Assembly: GCA_903927185.1 (NCBI GenBank)
Contig: CAIYLW010000097.1
Coordinates: 1-48,149, forward strand
Reading direction: 5' to 3'
DNA: 48,149 nt
From: an uncultured Bacteroidota bacterium
GTDB taxonomy: Bacteria; Bacteroidota; Bacteroidia; Chitinophagales; Chitinophagaceae
Under the pieces are notes generated by a model, which was not told the origin of the DNA, made no database searches, and saw only the letters and a program-made list of their open reading frames with translations. Of this stretch, positions 17,392-26,064 are shown in pieces. The position numbers were made by a program, and so were the translations under genes. Numbering within the stretch: position 1 is the stretch's first letter; each line of letters starts with the position of its first letter.

Positions 17392-17619
17392 ATGAAAAAT
17401 CGAAACCCTTTATTCTTAACCATTACCGTGCTCGGATTTATTCTGATATTCGATTCCTGTGTTCAGGTAAAAGAGTATCAAAAAAATAAATTGAACGATG
17501 CAGACATGGTATTATCAAGTAGGAGATCTCAAAAAAATGAATTGAATTTTCAGACTTATCGCGAAGGTTCTGCTGGAGCCAATGGTGGTAAAACTGGAGG
17601 CGGATGTGGATGTAATTAA
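17392..17619 (+). CDS. DUF4266-family small lipoprotein
   Basis: 75-aa protein with a lipoprotein signal (lipobox F-D-S-C), a short charged middle (LNDADMVLSSRRSQKNELNF) and a Gly/Cys-rich tail ending GGKTGGGCGCN. The pattern C-V-Q-V...L-x-D-x-D-M...Y-R-E-G...GGGCGCN is that of DUF4266 as I know it, a family usually found beside DUF3570 and ApbE genes. The protein should be anchored on the periplasmic or outer-membrane side. The two tail cysteines could bind a metal or form a disulfide, and the Ser in REGSAGAN is a conceivable but non-canonical FMN acceptor; both are guesses. It starts 10 nt after apbE and ends 27 nt before the DUF3570 gene. Confidence 0.85.
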   Translation: MKNRNPLFLTITVLGFILIFDSCVQVKEYQKNKLNDADMVLSSRRSQKNELNFQTYREGSAGANGGKTGGGCGCN

Positions 17620-17646
17620 ATCAATTCAATCGATTAAGTATCAAGA

Positions 17647-18900
17647 ATGAAAAAATTAAGTTTAACCGTTATAGGCCTTTATGCGCTTTTTCTCCATGCA
17701 TTTTCACAAAACAGTGGATTGGATACGGTCATTTATAAAACAAAGCCATTAGCTTTAGAAGAGATAAATCTGGTTTCGAGTTATTATTCTCAAAGTGGGA
17801 ATCATTCAGCAGTTACTGGTGGTATTGGCGATGAGCATGTGGTAGATTTTGCCAATGGATTGGATTTGAAATTTGTTGGTTGGGATCAGAATCATAATAA
17901 GCACAGTATTTTAGCAGGACTGGGTTTCGATCACCATACCTCTGCTTCTTCTGCATATGTATCTGCAACAGGTGCATCAAAAACAGGTGGAACTAGGATT
18001 TATCCATCTTTGGATTGGACAGTTGAAAACGAAAAAGGAAACACCTTTGGTTTGGGCGCATATTTCTCTACTGAGTATAATTATCAGTCTTTTGGTTTGG
18101 ATGTGCATTTTTCTAAGAAAATCAATAGCAATTCAGAATTCAATGCAAAATTTAGTGCTTATTTTGATCAAGTAAAATTGATTTATCCATCTGAATTGAT
18201 TCCGAAATCATCTGTTGTTTCTTCTACACCTACTTATTATACAACTGCAAGCGGTAGATCCTATTTATCTGGCGGGGGTGGAGGCGATGCAAGTGGAATA
18301 CCAAGCAGTCCTCGTAATACATTTACTGGATCACTATCTTATGCGCAAGTAATTAATACTAGTCTACAAGCAAGCTTAATGTTGGATCTGGTTGGTCAGT
18401 CGGGTTATTTGGGACTACCTTTTCACAGAGTTTATTTTAATGATGGTTCAGATCATATCGAAAATCTGCCTTCAAGTAGAATTAAACTGCCAATTGGTTT
18501 TAGGTTGAATGCTTTTGTAAGTGATCAAGTAGTGATTAGATCTTATTTCAGGTATTATCAGGATGATTGGGGAATACAATCTAAAACAGCTGATTTTGAA
18601 ATTCCAATCAAAGTATCTCAATTTTTGTCATTCTCTCCTTATTATCGATATTATACGCAGACTGCTAGTAAATATTTTGCACCTTACAAAGCGCATACCG
18701 CTGCAGAAGCATATTATAGTAGTAATTATAGTTTATCAGAACTGACCAGTCATTTTGTTGGAATAGGTATGCATACTGCTCCACCACAGGGTGTAATGAA
18801 TAATCAACATATCACTAGCTTAGATATTCGATACGGACATTATTCACAATCAACAGATTTAAATTCGAATATTATCACATTCGACTTTACGTTCAAATAG
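17647..18900 (+). CDS. DUF3570-family outer-membrane beta-barrel protein
   Basis: 417-aa protein with a signal peptide (MKKLSLTVIGLYALFLHAFSQ) and many alternating amphipathic strands, ending FDFTFK with a terminal-region aromatic typical of outer-membrane barrels. The sequence (SSYYSQSGNHSAVTGGIGDE, RIYPSLDWTVENE, SGGGGGDASG) fits DUF3570, known by co-occurrence with DUF4266 and ApbE in Gram-negative genomes. Its biochemical role is not established; an envelope redox or metal/flavin-related function is inferred from the partners. It is the last gene of the unit and is followed by a strong hairpin at 18917. Confidence 0.87.
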   Translation: MKKLSLTVIGLYALFLHAFSQNSGLDTVIYKTKPLALEEINLVSSYYSQSGNHSAVTGGIGDEHVVDFANGLDLKFVGWDQNHNKHSILAGLGFDHHTSASSAYVSATGASKTGGTRIYPSLDWTVENEKGNTFGLGAYFSTEYNYQSFGLDVHFSKKINSNSEFNAKFSAYFDQVKLIYPSELIPKSSVVSSTPTYYTTASGRSYLSGGGGGDASGIPSSPRNTFTGSLSYAQVINTSLQASLMLDLVGQSGYLGLPFHRVYFNDGSDHIENLPSSRIKLPIGFRLNAFVSDQVVIRSYFRYYQDDWGIQSKTADFEIPIKVSQFLSFSPYYRYYTQTASKYFAPYKAHTAAEAYYSSNYSLSELTSHFVGIGMHTAPPQGVMNNQHITSLDIRYGHYSQSTDLNSNIITFDFTFK

Positions 18901-18916
18901 GTTAGACTAAAAAAGT

Positions 18917-18946
18917 AAAAGAGGCCGGATTAATCCGGCCTCTTTT
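18917..18946. terminator. Bidirectional hairpin terminator after the apbE operon
   Basis: Perfect 15+15 inverted repeat: A4-GAGGCCGGATT / AATCCGGCCTC-T4. It lies 17 nt after the DUF3570 stop. Confidence 0.9.
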
Positions 18947-19370
18947 GAAAACATACAACAACGCTATACCATACTTGCCAAACGATTTTTCTTAGATATA
19001 AATAATAATTGGTTCTGTTTTAAGATGATTATTATAACCATTTATCTTTTTGATATATGGAGAAGTAGAAGGACTTAAACTAAATTCTGCAGTCATAATA
19101 CCCAAAGGTAGTCCTGCAATAGAAAATGAATTTCTAATCAAATATTTCAAAAAAAGGAAAAGGTCATTTTTAGGGTGATTTTGATAGCTATAATAAGTTT
19201 GCATAAAGTTAGTTTTAGGGGGTTCTTTTTGGTAACCTTGTTAACCATTTTGTTATACAAAGCAAATCATTTAGGGATGCCTATGCAATCGCAGAAACTT
19301 GAAATATTATGTAGTAATGCAACTACTTTCCAATGCATGTATTAAATTGTACTGCTAAAAACTATTTTAT
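18947..19370. other. Intergenic region before the ROK regulator
   Basis: 424 nt that I regard as non-coding. A 70-codon frame on the minus strand (18992-19204) has no recognisable domain, signal or partner and is not called. The region carries one notable inverted repeat (19230-19247, listed separately) and should contain the ROK gene promoter. Confidence 0.5.
19230..19247. promoter_or_regulatory. Candidate operator, inverted repeat TGGTAAC-CTT-GTTAACCA
   Basis: Near-perfect inverted repeat with one inserted base in the right arm, about 125 nt upstream of the ROK regulator start. The position and symmetry fit an autoregulatory site. There is no direct evidence of binding. Confidence 0.3.
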
Positions 19371-20591
19371 ATGGAATTCTTGAAAAGTATCAATCAAGTG
19401 AATCTATCGGGTGTTTTGTTCAAGAACATGAATTTGAAAAAAAACATCATTCAGTTTTTGGATAAGCATGATCTGGCAACTATTTCTGAAATCGGAAAGG
19501 AGTTAAATGTTAGTACTCCGAAAATCATTAGTACAATCAATGAATTATTAGAAGAGAATCTTTTGCATGATAATGGTAAAATAGAATCCACTGGAGGAAG
19601 AAGGGCAAATCAATTTAAACTAGCAACGGGTTCAGTTTTTTTCATGGGCGTTGAAGTATCAAAATATCATATCAGCTTAGGCATAATGGACCTGAATAAA
19701 AATTTGTTACAAAAACCTAGTAACATTCCCTTTAAACTTAAAAACTCTCAAGACTCTTTAGAAAAATTAATTGATATTATTAATGATTTTATAAATGGTA
19801 CTAGTATCCCTAAATCAAAAATTCTAAGAATTGGTATTAATCTTACAGGCCGGATTAATCAAGTAACAGGTCACAACTACAATTTCTTTCAATTTACTGA
19901 TTTGCCTATCAGAGAGTTTATTGAAAATGCGATCGGTATAAAAACTTTAATAGATAACGATGCGAGAGCAATGGCATTTGCAGAATATTGTTCTGGAATT
20001 GTTGAAAAAGAAAAAAATATTCTATTCATTAATCTAGATTATGGTATCGGATTGGGTATTATTATCAATGGTGAAATATATTATGGCAAGTCTGGATTTT
20101 CTGGGGAGTTTGGGCATAATCCTATTTATGATAATGAAATGATCTGTCAGTGCGGTAAAAAAGGCTGCCTTGAAACTGAAGCATCTGGCTTTGCTGTTGT
20201 TAGAAATATCCAGGATAAATTGCGAGCTGGTTTTGGCTCAATTCTTCAGCGAGATCATAAAAAAATTGAAGACATCACTCTAGAAGAAATTGTCATTGCT
20301 TGTAATCAGGATGACACACTCGCAATAGAATGTGTTTCTGTAGTAGGTGAAAAATTGGGTAAAGCCGTTGCTTCGCTCATTAATATTTTTAATCCAGAAT
20401 TAGTAATTCTTGGTGGACTTCTTTCCACTACTAATGAATTTATCAGGGTACCTATTAAAAGCTCACTTAATAAATATTCTGCAAGTCTAGTTAATAATGA
20501 CACCCAATTAAAGACTTCAAAACTCGGGTTATCTGCTGGGGTAATGGGTGCATGTTTACTTGTTCGAAGAACTATTTTTTCAACTGAATAA
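19371..20591 (+). CDS. ROK-family transcriptional regulator (NagC/XylR type)
   Basis: 406-aa protein with an N-terminal winged helix-turn-helix (about 20-80, LATISEIGKELNVSTPKIIS) and a ROK sugar-kinase-like domain (about 88-400). ROK features are LIDNDARAMAF (N196-D197), SGEFGHN with H249, and the zinc motif CQCGKKGCLE (C259, C261, C266). The HTH marks it as a regulator rather than a sugar kinase; the sugar ligand is unknown. No sugar gene is co-directional beside it, but a glycosidase, an amidase-like hydrolase and a MocA-type oxidoreductase lie 4-9 kb away. The stop codon overlaps the A-tract of the terminator that serves the convergent gene. Confidence 0.9.
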   Translation: MEFLKSINQVNLSGVLFKNMNLKKNIIQFLDKHDLATISEIGKELNVSTPKIISTINELLEENLLHDNGKIESTGGRRANQFKLATGSVFFMGVEVSKYHISLGIMDLNKNLLQKPSNIPFKLKNSQDSLEKLIDIINDFINGTSIPKSKILRIGINLTGRINQVTGHNYNFFQFTDLPIREFIENAIGIKTLIDNDARAMAFAEYCSGIVEKEKNILFINLDYGIGLGIIINGEIYYGKSGFSGEFGHNPIYDNEMICQCGKKGCLETEASGFAVVRNIQDKLRAGFGSILQRDHKKIEDITLEEIVIACNQDDTLAIECVSVVGEKLGKAVASLINIFNPELVILGGLLSTTNEFIRVPIKSSLNKYSASLVNNDTQLKTSKLGLSAGVMGACLLVRRTIFSTE

Positions 20592-20614
20592 AAAAGCAGG
20601 AATCACTTCCTGCT
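20590..20614 (-). terminator. Rho-independent terminator of the DUF4114 gene
   Basis: On the minus strand AGCAGGAA-GTGA-TTCCTGCT is followed by a run of T. It lies 28 nt after the secreted protein's stop at 20643. On the plus strand the hairpin lacks a T-tract, so it terminates the ROK transcript poorly, if at all. Confidence 0.8.
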
Positions 20615-20642
20615 ATAACCCCGCCTACATTAAAAAACTATC

Positions 20643-23144
20643 TTATTGCTGTACTATTAATTTCTTAGGAAGATATTTATCTGTATCTCCTTCGATAGAA
20701 AGTATATAAACATTTGTATTAATAGATTGATTTAATTCAATATTTATATTATTAGCACCCTTATTTGTATTTATTACTTTACTCATTATTTGTCTGCCAG
20801 TATTCGCATCTAATAATTTTAAAGTTACTGTGCTTGAAAATTCTGCATTAAAGCATGCAACGAATCTTCCTTTGGAAGGATTAGGATATAGCTGAACATT
20901 TTTTGTAATGATAGTATTTGCAGCAACTATACTTTGTTTGGTAAAAGATGCCTTACCAATAGAAGCCTTCACTGCTGTTGATTTTCCGGTTCCAACTTCA
21001 AAAGAAAAAACAATAGTAGTAATATCGTTAGGATTAAATGCTTTATTACTTGTTGAAGTAAAATCACTAAGATTAACACTATAATCTTTTGAAGTATTAG
21101 AAATAGGCAGGTAATAACTATATTGTTCATTCCAATTTGTGATACTACTCTTCACTAATGTAATACGCATATTAGATCCAGTAGCATTTGCAGTAAATTT
21201 AAGCGCTTTATAAACACTTAAATCTTGTTCAGCCCCACCGCCCTTTAACAGCTTATAAGCTGTTACGTTATCGCTTGTTGTTGCATCTACAGTAATATTT
21301 CGAAACACTGGAAGATCATCATTAATTACATTATTATTAGATGAATCGTTTGTGATATTAAATGAATTTACAACTGTTGTATTCTTATTAAAGTCAATAT
21401 TCCAACCTCCATCAGCCATGAAGACTTCATCTTGTAATTTATTATTTAAATACAAACTTATAGTGGCTTCATAATTATCGCTTACTGGTAATGAGGTTGT
21501 AGATTTACCATTTGCAGTTATAATAACCGGTATTTTTCTTTTTGTCGTGAAAATAGATTTTTCAGATTGTCTTTCTTCAATTTGAAAATAGCCAATTGTT
21601 GAACTCGTATTATTATTAATCTCAAAATTTAAATTCTTTCCATCTCTTATTCCAGAAATAATATAAGATTTTGGTAATTCTGTTACTGGATATAAAGCTT
21701 GAACAGGCATTATTGAATTTAATTTGTTCAAGATTTCTAAACTTATATCAACAGAGAGATAAGGAGTTGCTGACCATACTTGAACGTTATATAAAGTTTC
21801 TTCAGGAATATAATCTTTGTTCAACCAATTTGATTGAAAACTAAAACTGCTCCTTCCGATTTTTGTTCCAACAGAAAAACAAATTGCATATTCTATATGC
21901 CCATTAGGTTGTAATAAAGTATATCGAACAAGATTTAGTCCGTTTAGTGTAAAATTGTTTAATCCTAAAAGTTTTGCACCTTTAAGTCGATCACAAACAG
22001 CTTTGCTATGATCATACATTTGATTCTGAGTTTTAGTAGCAAATACTACAGCTCTGCATTCATTTTTATAAGTAAAATCTACAGACACAACATCAATTGC
22101 ATTTGTAATACTGGCGATATCAGCAGCAGTGCTTGAATAAGTATTATAACCTGAATCTAAAATTTGAACAGGTAAAACATCTTTAAGTTGCAAACCTATA
22201 TAGTTTCCATTACCTAATCCAGCTTTTTGAGTTGTTGGTTGCTGAATTTGATTTAATTTTTTATAATTAATTGGTCCTTGTGTACTATTTATTGCATTTG
22301 TATAAACCCTTTTTGAAATAGCATCTCCCAAACTTTTACTTTCTAATCCACCAGTGTTACCAGAAAATGAAATATTTCCGTCTTTTGAAATTATAGGAAT
22401 ATTTGTTAAGTTTAAAACATTTTGTATAGGAGAAACAGTAGCATAGAATAATAGGTCATTAAAGTCATTATCACTATTAAAACCAGCATCTCTGCGAGTT
22501 TCTTCAAAGCCTAAAAGAATCCTATTGGTTGTAGTATCGTAAATGCTTAAAAAATGCTTTTTTAAATCTGAATTTGCTTCTGGATTGAAGGCGCTATTTG
22601 AAAAGATTCTCCAATTCCCAATTCCAACTTTATTATTGGCATTTTCCCAGCCATTTACAATAATCACAAAACCTATAGAAGTATTAGCTGGAAAATTCCC
22701 TAAGAATACTTTATCGCCTGGGGTAAGGCTACCACCAGACCCTGTTTTAGAGGCATTGGCAAAAATTATTTTTATATCAGCATTTTCTGGGGCTGTTGCA
22801 AGTGGGGCATTAGTAGGATAGGTATAATATCCTAATGCATTTTGATAAGAAGAGCCCTCATCCAAAAAACTTATCCAAACATCAGAACTAGTAGATAATG
22901 AAATAGTTTCAAGGCGAGAATCCGAAATAAATTGGGGATTATAAAAAGCAACAGATCGATTTTCAGGTAATGAAGAAGCTATATCAATTTTAAAAGTGCT
23001 TGTAATTAAATCGCAAACTGTAACAAGATTATTGGGTTTGCCATCCTGATTGTAGGTTCCAACATACTGATATTGTGCTAAAACGGGGGATCCGGTTAGT
23101 ATTAAAATGAACAATAAATGATAATAATGTAAATATTTTTTCAT
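20643..23144 (-). CDS. Large secreted protein with DUF4114 domain and T9SS type A sorting tail
   Basis: 833-aa exported protein. Signal peptide at 1-23 (ends PVLAQ). A DUF4114-type segment lies at about 130-240: TTNRILLGFEETRRD followed by the acidic NSDNDFNDLLFYA, a probable Ca2+-binding turn. The middle (about 330-520) is unassigned. A beta-sandwich at about 600-740 (NITVDATTSDNVTAYKLLKG) resembles CIA30/galactose-binding folds. The C-terminal about 80 residues, starting LYPNPSKGRFV and ending KKLIVQQ, are a type IX secretion sorting domain, so the protein crosses the outer membrane and is probably anchored at the surface. Adhesion or polysaccharide binding is likely, but no function can be proven. 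It is monocistronic, with its own terminator. Confidence 0.87.
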   Translation of the reverse strand: MKKYLHYYHLLFILILTGSPVLAQYQYVGTYNQDGKPNNLVTVCDLITSTFKIDIASSLPENRSVAFYNPQFISDSRLETISLSTSSDVWISFLDEGSSYQNALGYYTYPTNAPLATAPENADIKIIFANASKTGSGGSLTPGDKVFLGNFPANTSIGFVIIVNGWENANNKVGIGNWRIFSNSAFNPEANSDLKKHFLSIYDTTTNRILLGFEETRRDAGFNSDNDFNDLLFYATVSPIQNVLNLTNIPIISKDGNISFSGNTGGLESKSLGDAISKRVYTNAINSTQGPINYKKLNQIQQPTTQKAGLGNGNYIGLQLKDVLPVQILDSGYNTYSSTAADIASITNAIDVVSVDFTYKNECRAVVFATKTQNQMYDHSKAVCDRLKGAKLLGLNNFTLNGLNLVRYTLLQPNGHIEYAICFSVGTKIGRSSFSFQSNWLNKDYIPEETLYNVQVWSATPYLSVDISLEILNKLNSIMPVQALYPVTELPKSYIISGIRDGKNLNFEINNNTSSTIGYFQIEERQSEKSIFTTKRKIPVIITANGKSTTSLPVSDNYEATISLYLNNKLQDEVFMADGGWNIDFNKNTTVVNSFNITNDSSNNNVINDDLPVFRNITVDATTSDNVTAYKLLKGGGAEQDLSVYKALKFTANATGSNMRITLVKSSITNWNEQYSYYLPISNTSKDYSVNLSDFTSTSNKAFNPNDITTIVFSFEVGTGKSTAVKASIGKASFTKQSIVAANTIITKNVQLYPNPSKGRFVACFNAEFSSTVTLKLLDANTGRQIMSKVINTNKGANNINIELNQSINTNVYILSIEGDTDKYLPKKLIVQQ

Positions 23145-23610
23145 CTTTTGCTGTGTAATTCAGGAAAATTGCCGCTTACCATTTTTAGAGAATAGCTATT
23201 TGCTTATCAAAGCTATTTTCTAATATCCGCTGAGAGTGTAAAGGGGTCTTGAAAGAACTGTAGTTTAGTAACTACAAATTCTTCTGACTTTTTCTAGCTA
23301 TCTAACGAAAAAATGACAATAATTTCTTGAATTCCATCGTTTATCCTTTCGATAAAAGTAATCAGCAGTAGGATTAATAATCGCAGTTAAAACACCCTAT
23401 TTTATCGTTGAAATCACTGAGTTATAGGCCATTTTGAATGCAGATTGTTGTAAATTTTCATTATGTATCCAAATAATGGAATGCTTTAATCAAAAACTAT
23501 CACAAAATCTGAACATATAATCAATTATATAAAACTGAAAGTCTTATCAACTACTTATCTTTAATACCAAGTAGTTTGTATATTTTTTTAAAATGGTAAT
23601 AGGTTAAAAA
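23145..23610. other. Divergent intergenic region with a hairpin
   Basis: 466 nt without a supportable gene, holding the promoters of the DUF4114 gene (minus) and the LuxR-type regulator (plus). A perfect 7-bp stem TGTAGTT / AACTACA with loop TAGT lies at 23259-23276, extendable by AGAA / TTCT after small bulges. On the minus strand it would lie about 115 nt upstream of the start codon, so it may be an operator or part of the 5' leader. Confidence 0.45.
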
Positions 23611-24258
23611 ATGTCAATCCCAGAAAACGAAAAAATTAGAATAATGCTGGCGGATGATCATCCATTATTCATTGAAGGTTTATCGATGATGCTTAGAAGA
23701 GAGCCCGATTTTGAGCTTTGTGGTATCGCCAATAATGGAAGAGAGGTTTTAGAAATGTTGCCAACTACAAAACCAGACCTAATTCTATTAGATATTAATA
23801 TGCCTAAAATGAATGGTTTGGAAACGATAAAATACATCCGGCAATCTTATCCTAGTGTGAAGATTGTGATGTTATCAGGCTATTTTGATGAGGCAATTAT
23901 CAAAGAAGCAAAGATCAAGGGGGCTAATGGGTATCTTTTAAAAAGTAGTCAGCGGGATGAATTAATCCACACTATTAAAATGGTTTATTCTGGCGCTTTA
24001 TTTGCAACTCCTCAACCTGATCAGCCTGCTCCGGGTGAATTCTTAGTAAATGATAAATTCCTGGCACAGTTCAACCTCACAAAAAGAGAAAGAGAATTGA
24101 TACAGCTGATAAAAAATGGAATGACAAATCAGGATATTGCACAGAATTTACACTTAAGTGTTTATACAGTAGAAACACATAGAAAAAATATCATGCAAAA
24201 ATTAAAGCTAAATTCTCCTGGTGCTCTAATGAAATTTATTATTGAAAATCAAATTTAG
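23611..24258 (+). CDS. NarL/FixJ-type response regulator with LuxR HTH
   Basis: 215-aa regulator: receiver domain (about 8-125) with D15-D16 of the acidic pocket (MLADDHP), phospho-acceptor D61 (LILLDINMP) and K in YLLKSS; LuxR-type helix-turn-helix at about 150-212 (LTKRERELIQLIKNGMTNQD and VYTVETHRKNIMQKL). No histidine kinase gene is adjacent, so it is an orphan here; its kinase must be encoded elsewhere. It is divergent from the T9SS-secreted protein gene, which is a candidate target by position only. It is convergent with the GH43 gene, with a 30-nt spacer. Confidence 0.93.
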   Translation: MSIPENEKIRIMLADDHPLFIEGLSMMLRREPDFELCGIANNGREVLEMLPTTKPDLILLDINMPKMNGLETIKYIRQSYPSVKIVMLSGYFDEAIIKEAKIKGANGYLLKSSQRDELIHTIKMVYSGALFATPQPDQPAPGEFLVNDKFLAQFNLTKRERELIQLIKNGMTNQDIAQNLHLSVYTVETHRKNIMQKLKLNSPGALMKFIIENQI

Positions 24259-24288
24259 TTTTCTATACGCATTTTAAAAATAATTCGC

Positions 24289-26028
24289 TTAATCTACTTT
24301 AATTACTTCTGTTCTTTTTCCGATACCAGATTCATTGAAAGCCTCTATTTGAAAATAGTAAGGTTGATCTTTTTCCATGGATGAAAAATAATATTCATTA
24401 TTTCCCAAAACCATCATGCTAGTATATAATTTGTCTGGAGCAGTTCCAGTATAAATCATATAGCCCGTAGCTTTCTCGTTTACTTGCCATTTTAACCAAG
24501 CATTTCTTCTCTCTGTATCGCCTCTTAATACTACAAAATGCCGCACTGGTTCGGGTACAGATCCTTTTGTTAAACCAAAAACACGTAACCCACTAATCGC
24601 AAATTTACCAGAAGGCATATGAATGTTTTCAAGTTTGATAAATCTTGTTTCCACCGGTTTGTTGAACGTGATATAATCGTGTGGCACATCTGTTTTATTA
24701 GCGCTCTTATCAAGTAAAAGGCTCCAGTTTTTTCCATCTTTCGAAGAATACAATTTATATTGATGATATAAACCTGCAACCTTACCCATAGTTTCTGCAT
24801 CTTGGTCAGCATAGTTAATTTGTATGGCATTTATTGTGCTAATGGTACCCAAATCAGATTCAATCCATTCGCCTGTATTTCCTGTAACAGCGCTCCAATA
24901 AGTTTTAATATTCTCATCATTGGCTAGATTAGCATGGAATCCACCAAGTGTGGAAGAAACTCGAATCGGTTTATTATAATTTAAAAGCATCCATCCTGTA
25001 AACTGACTATTGGAATGATCCGCATTTGCATTTGGAATGAAGTGCGGATAATCGCCATAAGCGGTATTGGTAGAAAGTATTCCGTCTTTGTCGATTTGAG
25101 CAGGCCAAATCCCAATTCTTCGCTCGAAATTATTTTTAGTAGATAATACAATAGTTGAAACATGCCACCACTGTTTAAATAAATCTTGATAAGTAGCTCC
25201 ATGCCCTGCTCCATTTGCAAATCCTCCAGGTTTATAAGAAAATGGATTATGTGATTGATAAGTAAACGGACCAAGGGGATGCTCAGCAGTATATACACCG
25301 TCACCATAACCGCTAAACTCAGTACCTGGGGCTCCGTATTGTAAATAATATTTTCCATGGTATTTGTTCATCCAAGAACCTTCGATAAATGGATTTAAAA
25401 AAGTATTATCATGATATTCTCCAAACCTTTCCCACCCATGAATTTTATCATTCAGTCTTAACAGTTCTTTTCTTTCACCAATGGGCTGAAAAGTTTTTCG
25501 ATCAATTTCTTGTCCGTATGTGGGATAAAAATTGCTAGATCCAAAATAGATATACAAACGATTGTCATCATCTAAGAAAAATCCCGGATCCCATGCGCCT
25601 ACTTGAAAAGAATCTACCGCTTCTTTCCATTCATCTTTTTGTGGATTGGTACTCATCCATAATGGAAAATTCTTTTCATAAGTAGAACCTATTACTAATA
25701 ATGTATCACCAAGCACAATTGTTGCAGGTGCACATAATTCATCATATACTTTATTCCAGGGCTTTAAAAATTTACGTGGTACAAAATTCCATTTTACCAT
25801 ATCAGCACTCCACCAATAACCCCATTGGTTGGTGGAAAACAAATAATAGTTTCCTTTAAAAACAGTAATCACAGGATCTGCTGTAGCACGGTGCTTTCCT
25901 TGCTCTACAAAATTTGGAATTGGGCAATATCCATAATCAATATTAATAGGATTACAATAAGTTTTTGTTTGTGCATTTATAGTATTACTTAAAAACAATA
26001 CAAATACCAGGTAAATTAATATGCGCAT
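24289..26028 (-). CDS. Exported GH43-type glycoside hydrolase with F5/8 C and FN3-like domains
   Basis: 579-aa exported enzyme with a five-bladed-propeller glycosidase domain (about 45-330). Candidate catalytic residues are D51 (RATADPVIT), D147 (GAWDPGFFLDDD) and E216 (FIEGSWM), the Asp-Asp-Glu layout of GH43 xylosidases/arabinofuranosidases. A discoidin F5/8 type C domain follows (about 335-470, WIESDLGTISTINAIQINY), then a fibronectin-III-like C-terminus (about 480-579). The frame extends to an ATG at 26061, but the ATG at 26028 starts the signal peptide (MRILIYLVFVLFLSNTINAQ) and is preferred. It lies 36 nt after the acylase-family gene on the same strand, so they are likely co-transcribed. 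The natural substrate is probably a plant- or algal-type glycan or glycoside; linkage specificity cannot be read. Confidence 0.87.
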   Translation of the reverse strand: MRILIYLVFVLFLSNTINAQTKTYCNPINIDYGYCPIPNFVEQGKHRATADPVITVFKGNYYLFSTNQWGYWWSADMVKWNFVPRKFLKPWNKVYDELCAPATIVLGDTLLVIGSTYEKNFPLWMSTNPQKDEWKEAVDSFQVGAWDPGFFLDDDNRLYIYFGSSNFYPTYGQEIDRKTFQPIGERKELLRLNDKIHGWERFGEYHDNTFLNPFIEGSWMNKYHGKYYLQYGAPGTEFSGYGDGVYTAEHPLGPFTYQSHNPFSYKPGGFANGAGHGATYQDLFKQWWHVSTIVLSTKNNFERRIGIWPAQIDKDGILSTNTAYGDYPHFIPNANADHSNSQFTGWMLLNYNKPIRVSSTLGGFHANLANDENIKTYWSAVTGNTGEWIESDLGTISTINAIQINYADQDAETMGKVAGLYHQYKLYSSKDGKNWSLLLDKSANKTDVPHDYITFNKPVETRFIKLENIHMPSGKFAISGLRVFGLTKGSVPEPVRHFVVLRGDTERRNAWLKWQVNEKATGYMIYTGTAPDKLYTSMMVLGNNEYYFSSMEKDQPYYFQIEAFNESGIGKRTEVIKVD

Positions 26029-26064
26029 AGAATTATTTTGAAAATGATTGTATAATAACATTAA

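Noticed and set aside
18992..19204. 70-codon minus-strand ORF in the gap before the ROK gene.
   Set aside because: No signal peptide, domain or operon partner; it runs antisense in a promoter region. It might be a gene remnant but I cannot support it.
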